NCBI GenBank assembly: GCA_964451885.1
Contig: CAYVJW010000086.1
Span: 1 to 6,986, forward strand
Direction: 5' to 3'
Origin: CAYVJW01 sp964451885
GTDB lineage: Bacteria; Patescibacteriota; Gracilibacteria; UBA4473
Length of the DNA: 6,986 bases
Position 1 is the first letter of the stretch; the number at the start of each line of letters is the position of its first letter. This document shows, piece after piece, positions 1-5,910 of the stretch. Under the pieces are notes generated by a model, which had not been told where the DNA came from, searched no databases, and was given only the letters and a program-made list of their open reading frames with translations. The position numbers were made by a program, and so were the translations under genes.

Positions 1-56
1 ATATAATGCAAATCTGAGCGAACTTGAACATGTTATTTTATCTCTCACCCTAAGTC
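1..56. repeat. Partial copy of a dispersed repeat (matches MITE interior)
   Basis: Positions 1-56 match 6091-6146 in the same orientation with one difference (position 52). Clear identity ends at 57, although a short gapped similarity may continue to about 75. The second copy lies in the right half of the MITE-like element at 5911-6225. This copy is therefore probably a remnant or variant of the same element, with its left part outside the window. No terminal inverted repeat is visible on its right side before the SLH gene ends at 97. Because the window opens exactly inside the repeat, this could also be a contig end caused by the repeat. Confidence 0.85.
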
Positions 57-96
57 CCTTACTTTCCTGACCATGTTTTTTTCTAAGCAAAAATTC

Positions 97-1326
97 TTAT
101 CTCAACACATTAAGCGGATATCTTCCTTTTATATAATTCTCATAATACCTGGCGCCGTAACGACTTTTTTTGAATTCTTTCCATATGTGGATCGGGATAT
201 TGACATGGATGTTTTCTTTTCCTGATATGTTTACGATCAGAAAGGTGTAATTTAAGTCACCCGTAGGCGGGTGACTTTCACTACTAAATGTGTAGTATTC
301 AGCACTCCCGATATGGCGATTCCTTTTGAAAAAATCAATAGAATCTTTTTTATAATTTAAACCTCCTCTGACAGATTGAATCGCTTCTTTTTTTGAGTTG
401 TACAGAATTTGAAAATCTTGCATGACTTTTGGCGCACTGGCCTTAAATCCTTTTTGTTCCATAGGATGGGAGGCGGCAATTTGCTGGACTGTTTTTGAGG
501 TACCCATGGTTTTTCCCCTATATACCGTATATCTTTCGGCATTTTGTTCTTTCATTACCAGTACCCGGAATATAATTTCAGCGGCTTCTTCTCTTTTTAG
601 GGCTCGCCTGGGTTTGAAGGTAACTCCCGCGTCAAAAAGATTTTTCCTTCTGAGCGTGTTCGAATAAACGCTGTACCATTTGTTGCGTTTTATTTCCCGG
701 TATTGTTCCCTTTCACTGGTCGTTAACTCTACATCAAAGGCGAGGAGTATTACTTTTGCGGCTTCTGCCCTGTTTATTTCCCATAAAGGCTTAAAACCTC
801 CTCCAAAATACCCGTGTACCCATCCCCTCTCCTTTGCGTAACAAACATAAGGGGCGAACCACTGGGTTTTTACATCAATAAAACAGGAATTATAACGAGA
901 CATGGGAGGATTTATGCCGTGAGCGGCAACTAGTATTTTTATTAGCTCTGCACGAGAGACTTTTTTATCCGGAAGAAAGCTTCCATCAGGGTATCCACTG
1001 ATAATGCCTTTTGTGCTCAGATAGTTGACGGCCGTCCAGTTTTCTTTATCCCTGTCGACATCATAAAATTCTTTATAGGGTTTTAGTGTGGCGGTTTCTT
1101 GTATCTCTCCCACTGTCTTTTTTAAAACAATTTCTTGTTCTGCATTATCTTCTGTAACTTTTGACAAACTTTTACTTTGAAATTCCCGCAATGAATTTTC
1201 CATGTAGAGGGACATATCTGTTCGATACGAGGAATGCGTCAATAAAAACGCCAATAAAAAAAATACTGCTCCCGCAATGATATATTTTCTCAACTTGTAT
1301 ATTTTATTTAATAATTCGTACATCAT
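97..1326 (-). CDS. Membrane-anchored protein with three SLH domains
   Basis: This 409-residue protein has a short basic N-terminus, one hydrophobic segment (about residues 14-30) with no obvious cleavage site, and a charged linker. Three consecutive S-layer homology repeats follow, at about 87-133, 148-195 and 209-255. The first is the clearest, with a FYDV opening, a GIISGYPDGSF turn and an SRAELIKIL closing helix. Repeats two and three are more divergent (INRAEAAKVIL, LKREEAAEIIF). In the SLH family three repeats form a unit that binds secondary cell-wall polymer or another envelope glycan, so the protein probably links membrane and cell surface. The C-terminal 150 residues match nothing I recognise. 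Two cysteines (148, 162) lie in repeat two. Tandem ATGs begin at 1326 and 1323; a TATAAT box ends only three bases upstream of the first, so translation may begin at the second on a leaderless message. No Shine-Dalgarno is seen. The SLH call is firm, the ligand inferred. Confidence 0.9.
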   Translation of the reverse strand: MMYELLNKIYKLRKYIIAGAVFFLLAFLLTHSSYRTDMSLYMENSLREFQSKSLSKVTEDNAEQEIVLKKTVGEIQETATLKPYKEFYDVDRDKENWTAVNYLSTKGIISGYPDGSFLPDKKVSRAELIKILVAAHGINPPMSRYNSCFIDVKTQWFAPYVCYAKERGWVHGYFGGGFKPLWEINRAEAAKVILLAFDVELTTSEREQYREIKRNKWYSVYSNTLRRKNLFDAGVTFKPRRALKREEAAEIIFRVLVMKEQNAERYTVYRGKTMGTSKTVQQIAASHPMEQKGFKASAPKVMQDFQILYNSKKEAIQSVRGGLNYKKDSIDFFKRNRHIGSAEYYTFSSESHPPTGDLNYTFLIVNISGKENIHVNIPIHIWKEFKKSRYGARYYENYIKGRYPLNVLR

Positions 1327-1329
1327 TTA

Positions 1330-1358
1330 ATTATACCATAATTACTTTATATTGCAAA
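1330..1358 (-). promoter_or_regulatory. Promoter of the SLH gene (probably leaderless)
   Basis: On the minus strand a perfect TATAAT (1335 to 1330) is preceded, after 17 bases, by TTTGCA (1358 to 1353), a four-of-six match to the -35 consensus. Initiation six or seven bases past the -10 box would fall at or inside the second ATG (1323). The transcript would thus have essentially no leader. Confidence 0.6.
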
Positions 1359-1364
1359 AATTAT

Positions 1365-1393
1365 TTGACAAAAAAAACAATGCTTTATATTTT
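1365..1393 (+). promoter_or_regulatory. Promoter of the ClpP-like gene (very short leader)
   Basis: A perfect TTGACA (1365-1370) is followed after 17 bases by TATTTT (1388-1393); TATATT at 1386-1391 is an alternative -10 with a shorter spacer. The predicted start is near 1400, only about four bases before the ATG at 1404. This promoter and the divergent SLH promoter are packed into one 77-bp gap with their -35 boxes only 6 bases apart, so simultaneous occupancy is unlikely. Confidence 0.65.
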
Positions 1394-1403
1394 CTAAGTA
1401 CAG

Positions 1404-2015
1404 ATGAACAAACTCCCTGAAAAAGACATTCCTTTAATCAACTTTCATGCAGAAGTAAGTAAAGAAACAATCCAGGAGCTGATGAATCTTTTTACTGATT
1501 TTGTGAAAGACAGAATCAGAAGAGTTGATATTCATATGTCGAGTCCCGGCGGAAATGTAAGAATAGGATTGGATTTTAATACCTTTCTCAAAAGCCTGCC
1601 AATAAACTTAAAAATACATAATGTCGGCAGTGTTGAGTCGATCGCGACGGCTATTTTTCTTGCCGGAGACCAACGATGCGCTGTACCCAATTCCCGTTTT
1701 CTTTTTCATGGAATAATGCGCATTTTTGATCCTCCAATCAGTTCTTTGACAGAAGAACAATTAAAACACCTCCCCATACTAAACAGACAAAATCGTGAGG
1801 ACTGGGGATATATCATAACCAAAGAAACTAATATGACAAGGCTACAAGTACAAGAAGCGCTCAGCAAAGAAACATTTTTTACACCGGTAGAGGCAAAAGT
1901 AAGAGGAATTATTCACGGAATAAAAGATCCGGTCGTGGGTGATCGAACTATTATTCATAATATCTTTGACCCTAGGAAGAAAGAACAAGAAGCAGGGGAA
2001 AGACAGAACAAATGA
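1404..2015 (+). CDS. ClpP-like serine peptidase, stand-alone
   Basis: The 203-residue protein has the ClpP/crotonase-fold layout. A SSPGG oxyanion-hole loop (46-50) is followed by GSVESIATA, where Ser79 aligns with the ClpP nucleophile. PNSRFLFH then ends at His102, matching the ClpP catalytic histidine in PNSRVMIH. Near the C-terminus, KETFFTPVEA aligns with the ClpP segment around DRFLSAPEA and puts Glu156 where ClpP has the catalytic Asp. The N-terminus is shorter than in housekeeping ClpP: it lacks the processed leader and the residues that form the axial gate. It may therefore not work with a Clp ATPase, and no Clp ATPase gene is nearby. The tail (about 190-203) is highly charged. There is no signal peptide or membrane segment, so it should be cytoplasmic. 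It reads from its own promoter with almost no leader and no Shine-Dalgarno. Family membership is firm; activity and substrate are unknown. Confidence 0.88.
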   Translation: MNKLPEKDIPLINFHAEVSKETIQELMNLFTDFVKDRIRRVDIHMSSPGGNVRIGLDFNTFLKSLPINLKIHNVGSVESIATAIFLAGDQRCAVPNSRFLFHGIMRIFDPPISSLTEEQLKHLPILNRQNREDWGYIITKETNMTRLQVQEALSKETFFTPVEAKVRGIIHGIKDPVVGDRTIIHNIFDPRKKEQEAGERQNK

Positions 2016-2063
2016 AAGAAAAATGAGAGAATTAAATTCAAACATGCAGGCCACGTTAATAAA

Positions 2064-2198
2064 TCAGGAAGCTTGAATGTTGGAGAAGGGTTCTTCACCT
2101 AGATCACTTTGGCGAGAAGCCAATAATGAAGCCGCAATAAGCCCTGCAATTAATATCGTTAGAATAATGGTTGTTTTTGAAGGCCGGAGTTTTTTCAT
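2064..2198 (-). CDS. Small single-pass membrane peptide, unknown function
   Basis: A 44-residue ORF starts with MKKLRPSK, a basic N-terminus. It continues with a strongly hydrophobic stretch (about residues 9-27, ILTILIAGLIAASLLA) and a short acidic/polar tail. This is the pattern of a small signal-anchor membrane protein. The reading frame stays open upstream to 2255, but that would overlap the GGDEF gene, so the ATG at 2198 is the sensible start. It lies 22 bases after the GGDEF stop on the same strand, suggesting co-transcription. There is no clear ribosome-binding site. It converges with the ClpP-like gene, 48 bases away. No family recognised; it is called from composition and position only. 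Confidence 0.5.
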   Translation of the reverse strand: MKKLRPSKTTIILTILIAGLIAASLLASRQSDLGEEPFSNIQAS

Positions 2199-2220
2199 TA
2201 TTGTTTTCTTACAGGTGATA

Positions 2221-3864
2221 TTAAAAAATAATTGTTCTCTCATCCCCCACCGCATACAGAAACTCCGGCTTCCCGGTTTCTTCCTTAATTCCCGTGCAAA
2301 TCCTGTTTCTCCCTTTGATTCCTAATTCTACATCTGTCTTAGTTTCTTTTGCATGGGTAATAAGCCCGGTAAGAATGGACGTCACTTTTTCTTCCAGTAT
2401 TTTATCGTTTGCTTTATTGATTTGAAGCTCTTTCAATTCCTCAGGATCTATTTCTATTGTCTCAGCTCTTTCAGCCAAGAGAATTCCTCTTTTTTCTTGC
2501 GGTAGCCTCCTTTCACTGAGAGTTAAAGTCCTTTTGGCCCTTCTAAGTTTTTCCTTTTTGAGTGCTTCCTCGAGAGCTTCCGGTTTTAAGGCCTCTTCTA
2601 TGGCCTCGTCCATATCTTCCCTGAGCTTTATTAATTCTTCTCCGGTTAAATACAGAGCCCCCATGGAAGCTGTAATGGAATGATCAACCGGCTGCTCAAG
2701 AGGATTATTATCAAAATCCACGGTCAGACGAACAGAATGAGATTGAAAACTGTCTACTAAGGATTGTAAAACGGCATTTTTATCTTCCCCAAAGGCTATC
2801 GGGATCATTCCCTTAAACTCCTCCCCTCCCCATCTTCCTAGTATAGAACCTCTCTTGAGCCCTTCGGAAACCGTAGCGCGATTTCCCGTCGGAGTTTCTT
2901 CTAAGAAGCCGGTGGTTTCACTCAAAACTTTATCTCCCCCGTGGTAACCGAACTTTGTATTAACATCTTTAAACTTATCAAAATCTATAAGCACCATCCA
3001 GACCCCTTTCGGTATCAAATTTTCTTCCTCCGCCCCTTCTGCCAATCCTGTCTGGGACTCTACAAAAGTCCTTCTCCCGTCCCCTCTCGGCTTTCTTTCT
3101 GAGGTAAAATGCCTCGCGGTTTTTCCTTCCTCTATTGCTGCCTTAGTTTCCGGCATGCGCAACCATCCTGCATAATCCCGGATCATCTGAACGGTTAAAT
3201 CTCTCCGGGGCAGCCCCGTAAGCCTGTCTTTTTGAGCTCCTTCGAGTTTTCTTTTTAACCGGTCAACACGTTCTTCCTGAGTGACGGTCTCCTGAACCAT
3301 CGTTTCAGCCTGTATGCAAAAATCAACATATCGGTCAAATAGCTCTTTCAGTGTCTCTTTCTCGGAAGCACGTTCTTTTGATTCTTTTTCTGTCGAGATA
3401 GGAGGATTTATCCCTCCAAGCCCATGCTTCAAAACTTCCGCGACTTTTTCTTCGTAATGGTTTTGAAGCGCTTCAAGAATACCTTGCTTATCGAGTATCG
3501 CGGTAAATGCTTCTTGTAGGTGATGAAGTCCGTCTTCCGGGATTACGCCACGATGAAGAAAAATCAGAAACACTTGTTTTAGGTCTTCTATCAAATGGTA
3601 TTTTACGGACGGGAAACAAAAAGAATATCTTGAGAGTTCTTTCTCCAGTTCCTCAAAAAAAGCAAAAATCTCTCCCTTGATAAAATGATCTCCTTTCTCG
3701 TTTTTTAGTTCTATGATGTCACTCCAATTGGCAACAATCTTTCCCCAGATATCCCGTAATTGGTTTTCGGGGGATAAACAACGTCCTTCCAGCTCGGGAA
3801 TTAATCCCAAAAGCTTTTCTTTAAAACTTTGCCATTCAGCGCCTACTTCCGTTTTGGTGGCCAT
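2221..3864 (-). CDS. Cytoplasmic GGDEF-domain protein (probable diguanylate cyclase)
   Basis: This 547-residue protein carries a GGDEF domain at about 210-410. Visible landmarks are DRLTGLPRR (213-221), IDFDKFKDVN (293-302, metal-binding Asp294), the guanine-contact pair Asn302 and Asp311, the active-site loop RWGGEEF (344-350) and SITASMGALYL (396-406). GGEEF is a catalytically competent form of the motif, so synthesis of cyclic di-GMP from two GTP is expected. The domain is unusual. About 40 extra residues lie between the first helix and IDFD (roughly 238-285, with clustered basic then acidic residues), and about 10 more precede GGEEF. The RxxD inhibitory site is replaced by Lys337/Ser340, so feedback inhibition through it looks lost. 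The N-terminal 200 residues are helical and unrecognised, ending in a coiled-coil-like stretch. A 130-residue charged C-terminal extension follows the domain. No membrane segment is seen. It starts 38 bases after the upstream gene's stop, without a Shine-Dalgarno. Confidence 0.88.
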   Translation of the reverse strand: MATKTEVGAEWQSFKEKLLGLIPELEGRCLSPENQLRDIWGKIVANWSDIIELKNEKGDHFIKGEIFAFFEELEKELSRYSFCFPSVKYHLIEDLKQVFLIFLHRGVIPEDGLHHLQEAFTAILDKQGILEALQNHYEEKVAEVLKHGLGGINPPISTEKESKERASEKETLKELFDRYVDFCIQAETMVQETVTQEERVDRLKRKLEGAQKDRLTGLPRRDLTVQMIRDYAGWLRMPETKAAIEEGKTARHFTSERKPRGDGRRTFVESQTGLAEGAEEENLIPKGVWMVLIDFDKFKDVNTKFGYHGGDKVLSETTGFLEETPTGNRATVSEGLKRGSILGRWGGEEFKGMIPIAFGEDKNAVLQSLVDSFQSHSVRLTVDFDNNPLEQPVDHSITASMGALYLTGEELIKLREDMDEAIEEALKPEALEEALKKEKLRRAKRTLTLSERRLPQEKRGILLAERAETIEIDPEELKELQINKANDKILEEKVTSILTGLITHAKETKTDVELGIKGRNRICTGIKEETGKPEFLYAVGDERTIIF

Positions 3865-3902
3865 TTTTATTAGATTTTTTTTTAAATTCTTTCTCTTGAG
3901 TC

Positions 3903-4457
3903 TTACTCCCCAAAAACATCCTCCATCAGCCCTCCCACAGCCCTCTGTTTTGCAAGATTCTGCACTTCGGGGGAGGCGGCTTTGCTTCTAGCATGATCCA
4001 ACAAAGGATACATATATTCTTCCGTTTCCGTTTCACTCTTCGTGGCGACTCTTGTGCAAAATGTTTCTACTGTTTCCATTATCGTGTGCCGCTTTTCCGG
4101 AGCAGTATGAAACGCGTGGGTGATTTCTTCGTGCATTAAAATGTGCAAGGCATCCAGCACGTCCGGAATAACCTTCATTTCAAGCATCTGGGGGTCTTCC
4201 AGATCTTCCCGCCGGACATGGATTCCGAGAGTTGTTAAAAATTCAACTTCTTTTTGTAATTTTGTTCTTCGCAGTTCTTTAACAAATTCATCATTGGATG
4301 CGAGTGTATTCGGCAAATCACGCAATGAGCTAAATAAATCCCATAAAAACTGAAGGGATGCTTCCATTTTTCGCGTGCGGCACAAATCTTCTTTCAGTTC
4401 CAAATGGTCTGAAAATGCTTCTGAAGCAATGACGGGGTTTTGATGATCCTCGCTCAT
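3903..4457 (-). CDS. Uncharacterised soluble helical protein in signalling cluster
   Basis: The 184-residue product has no signal peptide or membrane segment and an all-helical look, with many Glu, Lys, Leu and His residues. I recognise no family. The ATG at 4457 is preferred; an in-frame TTG at 4469 would add four residues but abuts the TATAAT box at 4470-4475. A histidine-rich patch (105-124: His105, 109, 114, 117, 124) could bind a metal, but no standard metal-site motif is complete. It lies between a PP2C phosphatase and a GGDEF protein on the same strand, 38 bases upstream of the latter, so it may be a regulator or partner of one of them. That role is inferred from position alone. Confidence 0.75.
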   Translation of the reverse strand: MSEDHQNPVIASEAFSDHLELKEDLCRTRKMEASLQFLWDLFSSLRDLPNTLASNDEFVKELRRTKLQKEVEFLTTLGIHVRREDLEDPQMLEMKVIPDVLDALHILMHEEITHAFHTAPEKRHTIMETVETFCTRVATKSETETEEYMYPLLDHARSKAASPEVQNLAKQRAVGGLMEDVFGE

Positions 4458-4469
4458 TTTTGAATACAA

Positions 4470-4498
4470 ATTATACTCATGATTTTTTTATATTCATA
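4470..4498 (-). promoter_or_regulatory. Probable promoter for the 184-residue protein and GGDEF genes
   Basis: A perfect TATAAT (4475 to 4470, minus strand) lies 12 bases before the ATG at 4457. The -35 position, 17 bases further up, is a poor TATGAA. Initiation near 4463 would give a leader of about six bases. The weak -35 leaves open use of an activator or an alternative sigma factor. Confidence 0.45.
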
Positions 4499-4503
4499 AG
4501 TAT

Positions 4504-4534
4504 AGCCAGTTTTATTGAAAGTAAATGGCTTTTT
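4504..4534. other. Intergenic hairpin with plus-strand T-run
   Basis: AGCCA (4504-4508) pairs with TGGCT (4526-4530), and TTTA (4511-4514) with TAAA (4522-4525), around a seven-base loop. T's follow on the plus strand (4530-4534). This resembles a weak intrinsic terminator, but for plus-strand transcription, where no gene is seen. Read from the minus strand, the direction of the flanking genes, it has no T-tract and could at most act as a pause or a processing site between the phosphatase gene and the next gene. Confidence 0.25.
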
Positions 4535-4581
4535 GCTTGCTTGAATTGCTGTATTATATTATTTTGACTTTTAATTAATTA

Positions 4582-5421
4582 TTAACAAGTAACTTCTACC
4601 AGAGTAATATCATCCTGTTGCTTTTGAGTTGTTTCGCGAAAGGCTTCTAATGTTTTTATTACAACCTTCAAATCCTGATCATCTTTGAGCATTTGCGTCA
4701 ATAACATTATTAGATTTTCTTCCCCAAACATCTCCCTGTTCTGGTTTTCGACTTCCACAATGCCGTCAGAGCCTATGAAAATGCGATCTTCTCTCTCCAC
4801 TGCTATTTTTCTAACTGTGTATTTCTGATCAGGAATAATTCCATGGGAAAGTGATTCGGACAGAATTTTTTGAAACAATTCTCCATTTCTAAAGAGCAGA
4901 ACACTAGGAAGAGCACAATTCAATATTTTCATTTCATTCCGAGGGGGATTTATTTCCATACTGCAAGCCGCCATGAAAACATCGGCTGGAGTTCTTTCAT
5001 TAAGTTTGAGATTTATTTCGGCCATTATATCTCCTATGGACAATCCTTTTTTAGTCATACCATAAAAAATATATGAAACAAGCCCGCTACTAATAGCTGA
5101 CTTCAATCCATGACCGGTAAAATCCCCTACCATGACATGCTGAGTTCCGTCAGGCCTAAAGGCAGAAAACAACAGATCTCCAGAGGTTTTTTCTACAGGG
5201 ATCTCAAGAAAGCGGAGATTTCTGGCATCAAAGTCTTCCGATTCCCGCATTTTTAGGATGATTCCCTCTAGCATTTCCCGTTCTTGACTTGCCTCATTCA
5301 ATCTCCTTCTGAGAGCTTCAACCTCGTTTTGCAATCTTAAATTTTTGACCGTCCCGGGTTCTGGAATGTTTTTTTCGCCAGGTGCGTTTTCTCTAACTTT
5401 TTCTTCTATAGAATTGGACAT
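4582..5421 (-). CDS. SpoIIE/RsbU-type PP2C serine phosphatase
   Basis: The 279-residue protein begins with a charged coiled-coil-like segment (about 26-62). It continues as a PP2C domain of the SpoIIE/RsbU class. Motifs in order are TSGD (79-82), VGDFTGHG (98-105), ADVFMAACSMEI (146-157), the NCALPSVLLFRNG strand-turn (168-180, where relatives usually have NAGHPP), FIGSDGIVEV (215-224) and QQDDITLVEV (268-277). Asp82, Asp100, Asp219 and Asp270/271 are the expected metal ligands, so it should be active. Known relatives dephosphorylate anti-sigma-factor antagonists (STAS proteins) in partner-switching pathways. No STAS, kinase or sigma gene is visible here, so the substrate is unknown. There is no sensor domain beyond the coiled coil and no membrane segment. 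It heads the minus-strand signalling block and is separated from the next gene by 124 bases. Its start lacks a good Shine-Dalgarno. Confidence 0.93.
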   Translation of the reverse strand: MSNSIEEKVRENAPGEKNIPEPGTVKNLRLQNEVEALRRRLNEASQEREMLEGIILKMRESEDFDARNLRFLEIPVEKTSGDLLFSAFRPDGTQHVMVGDFTGHGLKSAISSGLVSYIFYGMTKKGLSIGDIMAEINLKLNERTPADVFMAACSMEINPPRNEMKILNCALPSVLLFRNGELFQKILSESLSHGIIPDQKYTVRKIAVEREDRIFIGSDGIVEVENQNREMFGEENLIMLLTQMLKDDQDLKVVIKTLEAFRETTQKQQDDITLVEVTC

Positions 5422-5452
5422 AATAATAATCTCATAAAATACATGCAGAACG

Positions 5453-5480
5453 CTTGTACAAAATAGGAAGCTAAAGTCAA
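5453..5480 (-). promoter_or_regulatory. Possible promoter of the PP2C phosphatase gene
   Basis: On the minus strand TTGACT (5480 to 5475) and TACAAG (5458 to 5453) are separated by 16 bases. This predicts a leader of roughly 25 bases to the ATG at 5421. A second candidate -10, TATTTT, lies nearer the start but has no convincing -35. The rest of the 5422-5547 gap shows nothing else. Confidence 0.35.
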
Positions 5481-5541
5481 AAAATTTTTATTGACAGAGT
5501 AGTTTATAAAGTTGGAGATAGTACAGTATTAAAGCCAACTG

Positions 5542-5581
5542 AAAAAGTGTGGGAGGAGGGGGATATACCCCTCCCTCCACA
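5542..5581 (-). terminator. Strong intrinsic terminator of the Cys-tailed peptide gene
   Basis: Positions 5548-5561 and 5568-5581 form a G/C-rich 14-position stem with one mismatch and one wobble on the minus-strand RNA, around a six-base loop. On the minus strand the stem is followed by five T's (5546 to 5542), giving a textbook Rho-independent terminator for the gene ending at 5616. There is no T-tract on the other side, so it acts on minus-strand transcription only. Confidence 0.85.
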
Positions 5582-5615
5582 GATGACTCACTTCGAGTCG
5601 AGGAAGGCCGCGATA

Positions 5616-5828
5616 TCATTCACAGCCGCTGCAACCGCCGTCGCCACAACCAACACTGGATTTGAAAATGGGACTGCTGTCACTACCACCACCTAAACCG
5701 CTGTCGGAGCCGCCGTCACCGAGCACGCCGTCATCGCCGTCGTCATCCAGGATTTTAGAAGTGCTGCGATCGGGGGTCTTTTTCTTCTTGTTCTTGGGGT
5801 TCCGCGAGTCATTGGGATCGTAGGCCAT
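5616..5828 (-). CDS. 70-residue Gly/Asp/Ser-rich peptide with Cys-rich tail
   Basis: The peptide has three visible parts. A basic N-terminus (residues 1-26) contains a KNKKKK run. A low-complexity acidic Gly/Asp/Ser stretch (28-51) includes near-repeats of GGSDS. The tail SSPIFKSSVGCGDGGCSGCE carries the only cysteines (61, 66, 69; spacing CX4CX2C). The gene has an AGGAG Shine-Dalgarno about seven bases before the ATG, unique in this window, and its own strong terminator 34 bases past the stop. Its codons are visibly richer in G and C than those of the neighbours, suggesting acquisition from elsewhere. A leader-linker-Cys/Gly tail layout resembles ribosomally made, modified peptide precursors, but no maturase or transporter gene is in the window, so that is speculation. 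Alternatives are a small metal-binding or disordered protein. I recognise no family. Confidence 0.7.
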   Translation of the reverse strand: MAYDPNDSRNPKNKKKKTPDRSTSKILDDDGDDGVLGDGGSDSGLGGGSDSSPIFKSSVGCGDGGCSGCE

Positions 5829-5840
5829 GTTTAACTCCTT
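5829..5840 (-). promoter_or_regulatory. Shine-Dalgarno site of the Cys-tailed peptide
   Basis: On the minus strand AGGAG followed by TTAAAC precedes the ATG at 5828. It is the only clear Shine-Dalgarno in the window and fixes the start of this small gene. Confidence 0.8.
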
Positions 5841-5868
5841 TTAGCTTTTTGACGCGTTAAAAGGAAAA

Positions 5869-5896
5869 TATCCCGTTAGCGCCAGATCACGGGATA
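5869..5896. repeat. Inverted repeat upstream of the Cys-tailed peptide gene
   Basis: TATCCCGT (5869-5876) and ACGGGATA (5889-5896) form a perfect 8-bp inverted repeat around a 12-base spacer. It lies between the MITE insertion point (5908) and the peptide gene. It could be an operator, or a transcript hairpin that on the minus strand runs into a T-rich stretch. Its position makes either a control role for the peptide gene or an upstream terminator possible. Confidence 0.45.
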
Positions 5897-5907
5897 GATA
5901 TTGCCTA

Positions 5908-5910
5908 TTA
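5908..5910. repeat. Left target-site duplication of the MITE (TTA)
   Basis: TTA directly precedes the left inverted repeat and is repeated at 6226-6228 directly after the right one. This is the footprint expected of transposition into a TTA target. Confidence 0.6.

Noticed and set aside
422..667. Plus-strand ORF inside the SLH gene
   Set aside because: It overlaps a firmly assigned SLH protein in antisense and has no recognisable features.
2013..2075. Recoding of TGA (as in Gracilibacteria) extending the ClpP-like gene
   Set aside because: The extension would add only low-information residues, and the Cys-tailed peptide also ends naturally at a TGA. The large genes are fully explained by the standard code.
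2077..2325. Plus-strand ORF opposite the GGDEF 3' end
   Set aside because: It is antisense to the conserved-looking GGDEF C-terminus and to the small membrane peptide, with no promoter or start signal.
3865..3902. Independent promoter for the GGDEF gene (TCTAAT near its ATG)
   Set aside because: No -35-like sequence lies at the proper distance, and the box is only four bases from the ATG in an A/T-rich run; read-through from the upstream gene is simpler.
4110..4145. HExxH-like metalloprotease motif in the 184-residue protein (HEEITH)
   Set aside because: The second histidine is one residue too far (H-E-x-x-x-H), and no third ligand pattern fits, so it is not a zincin motif.
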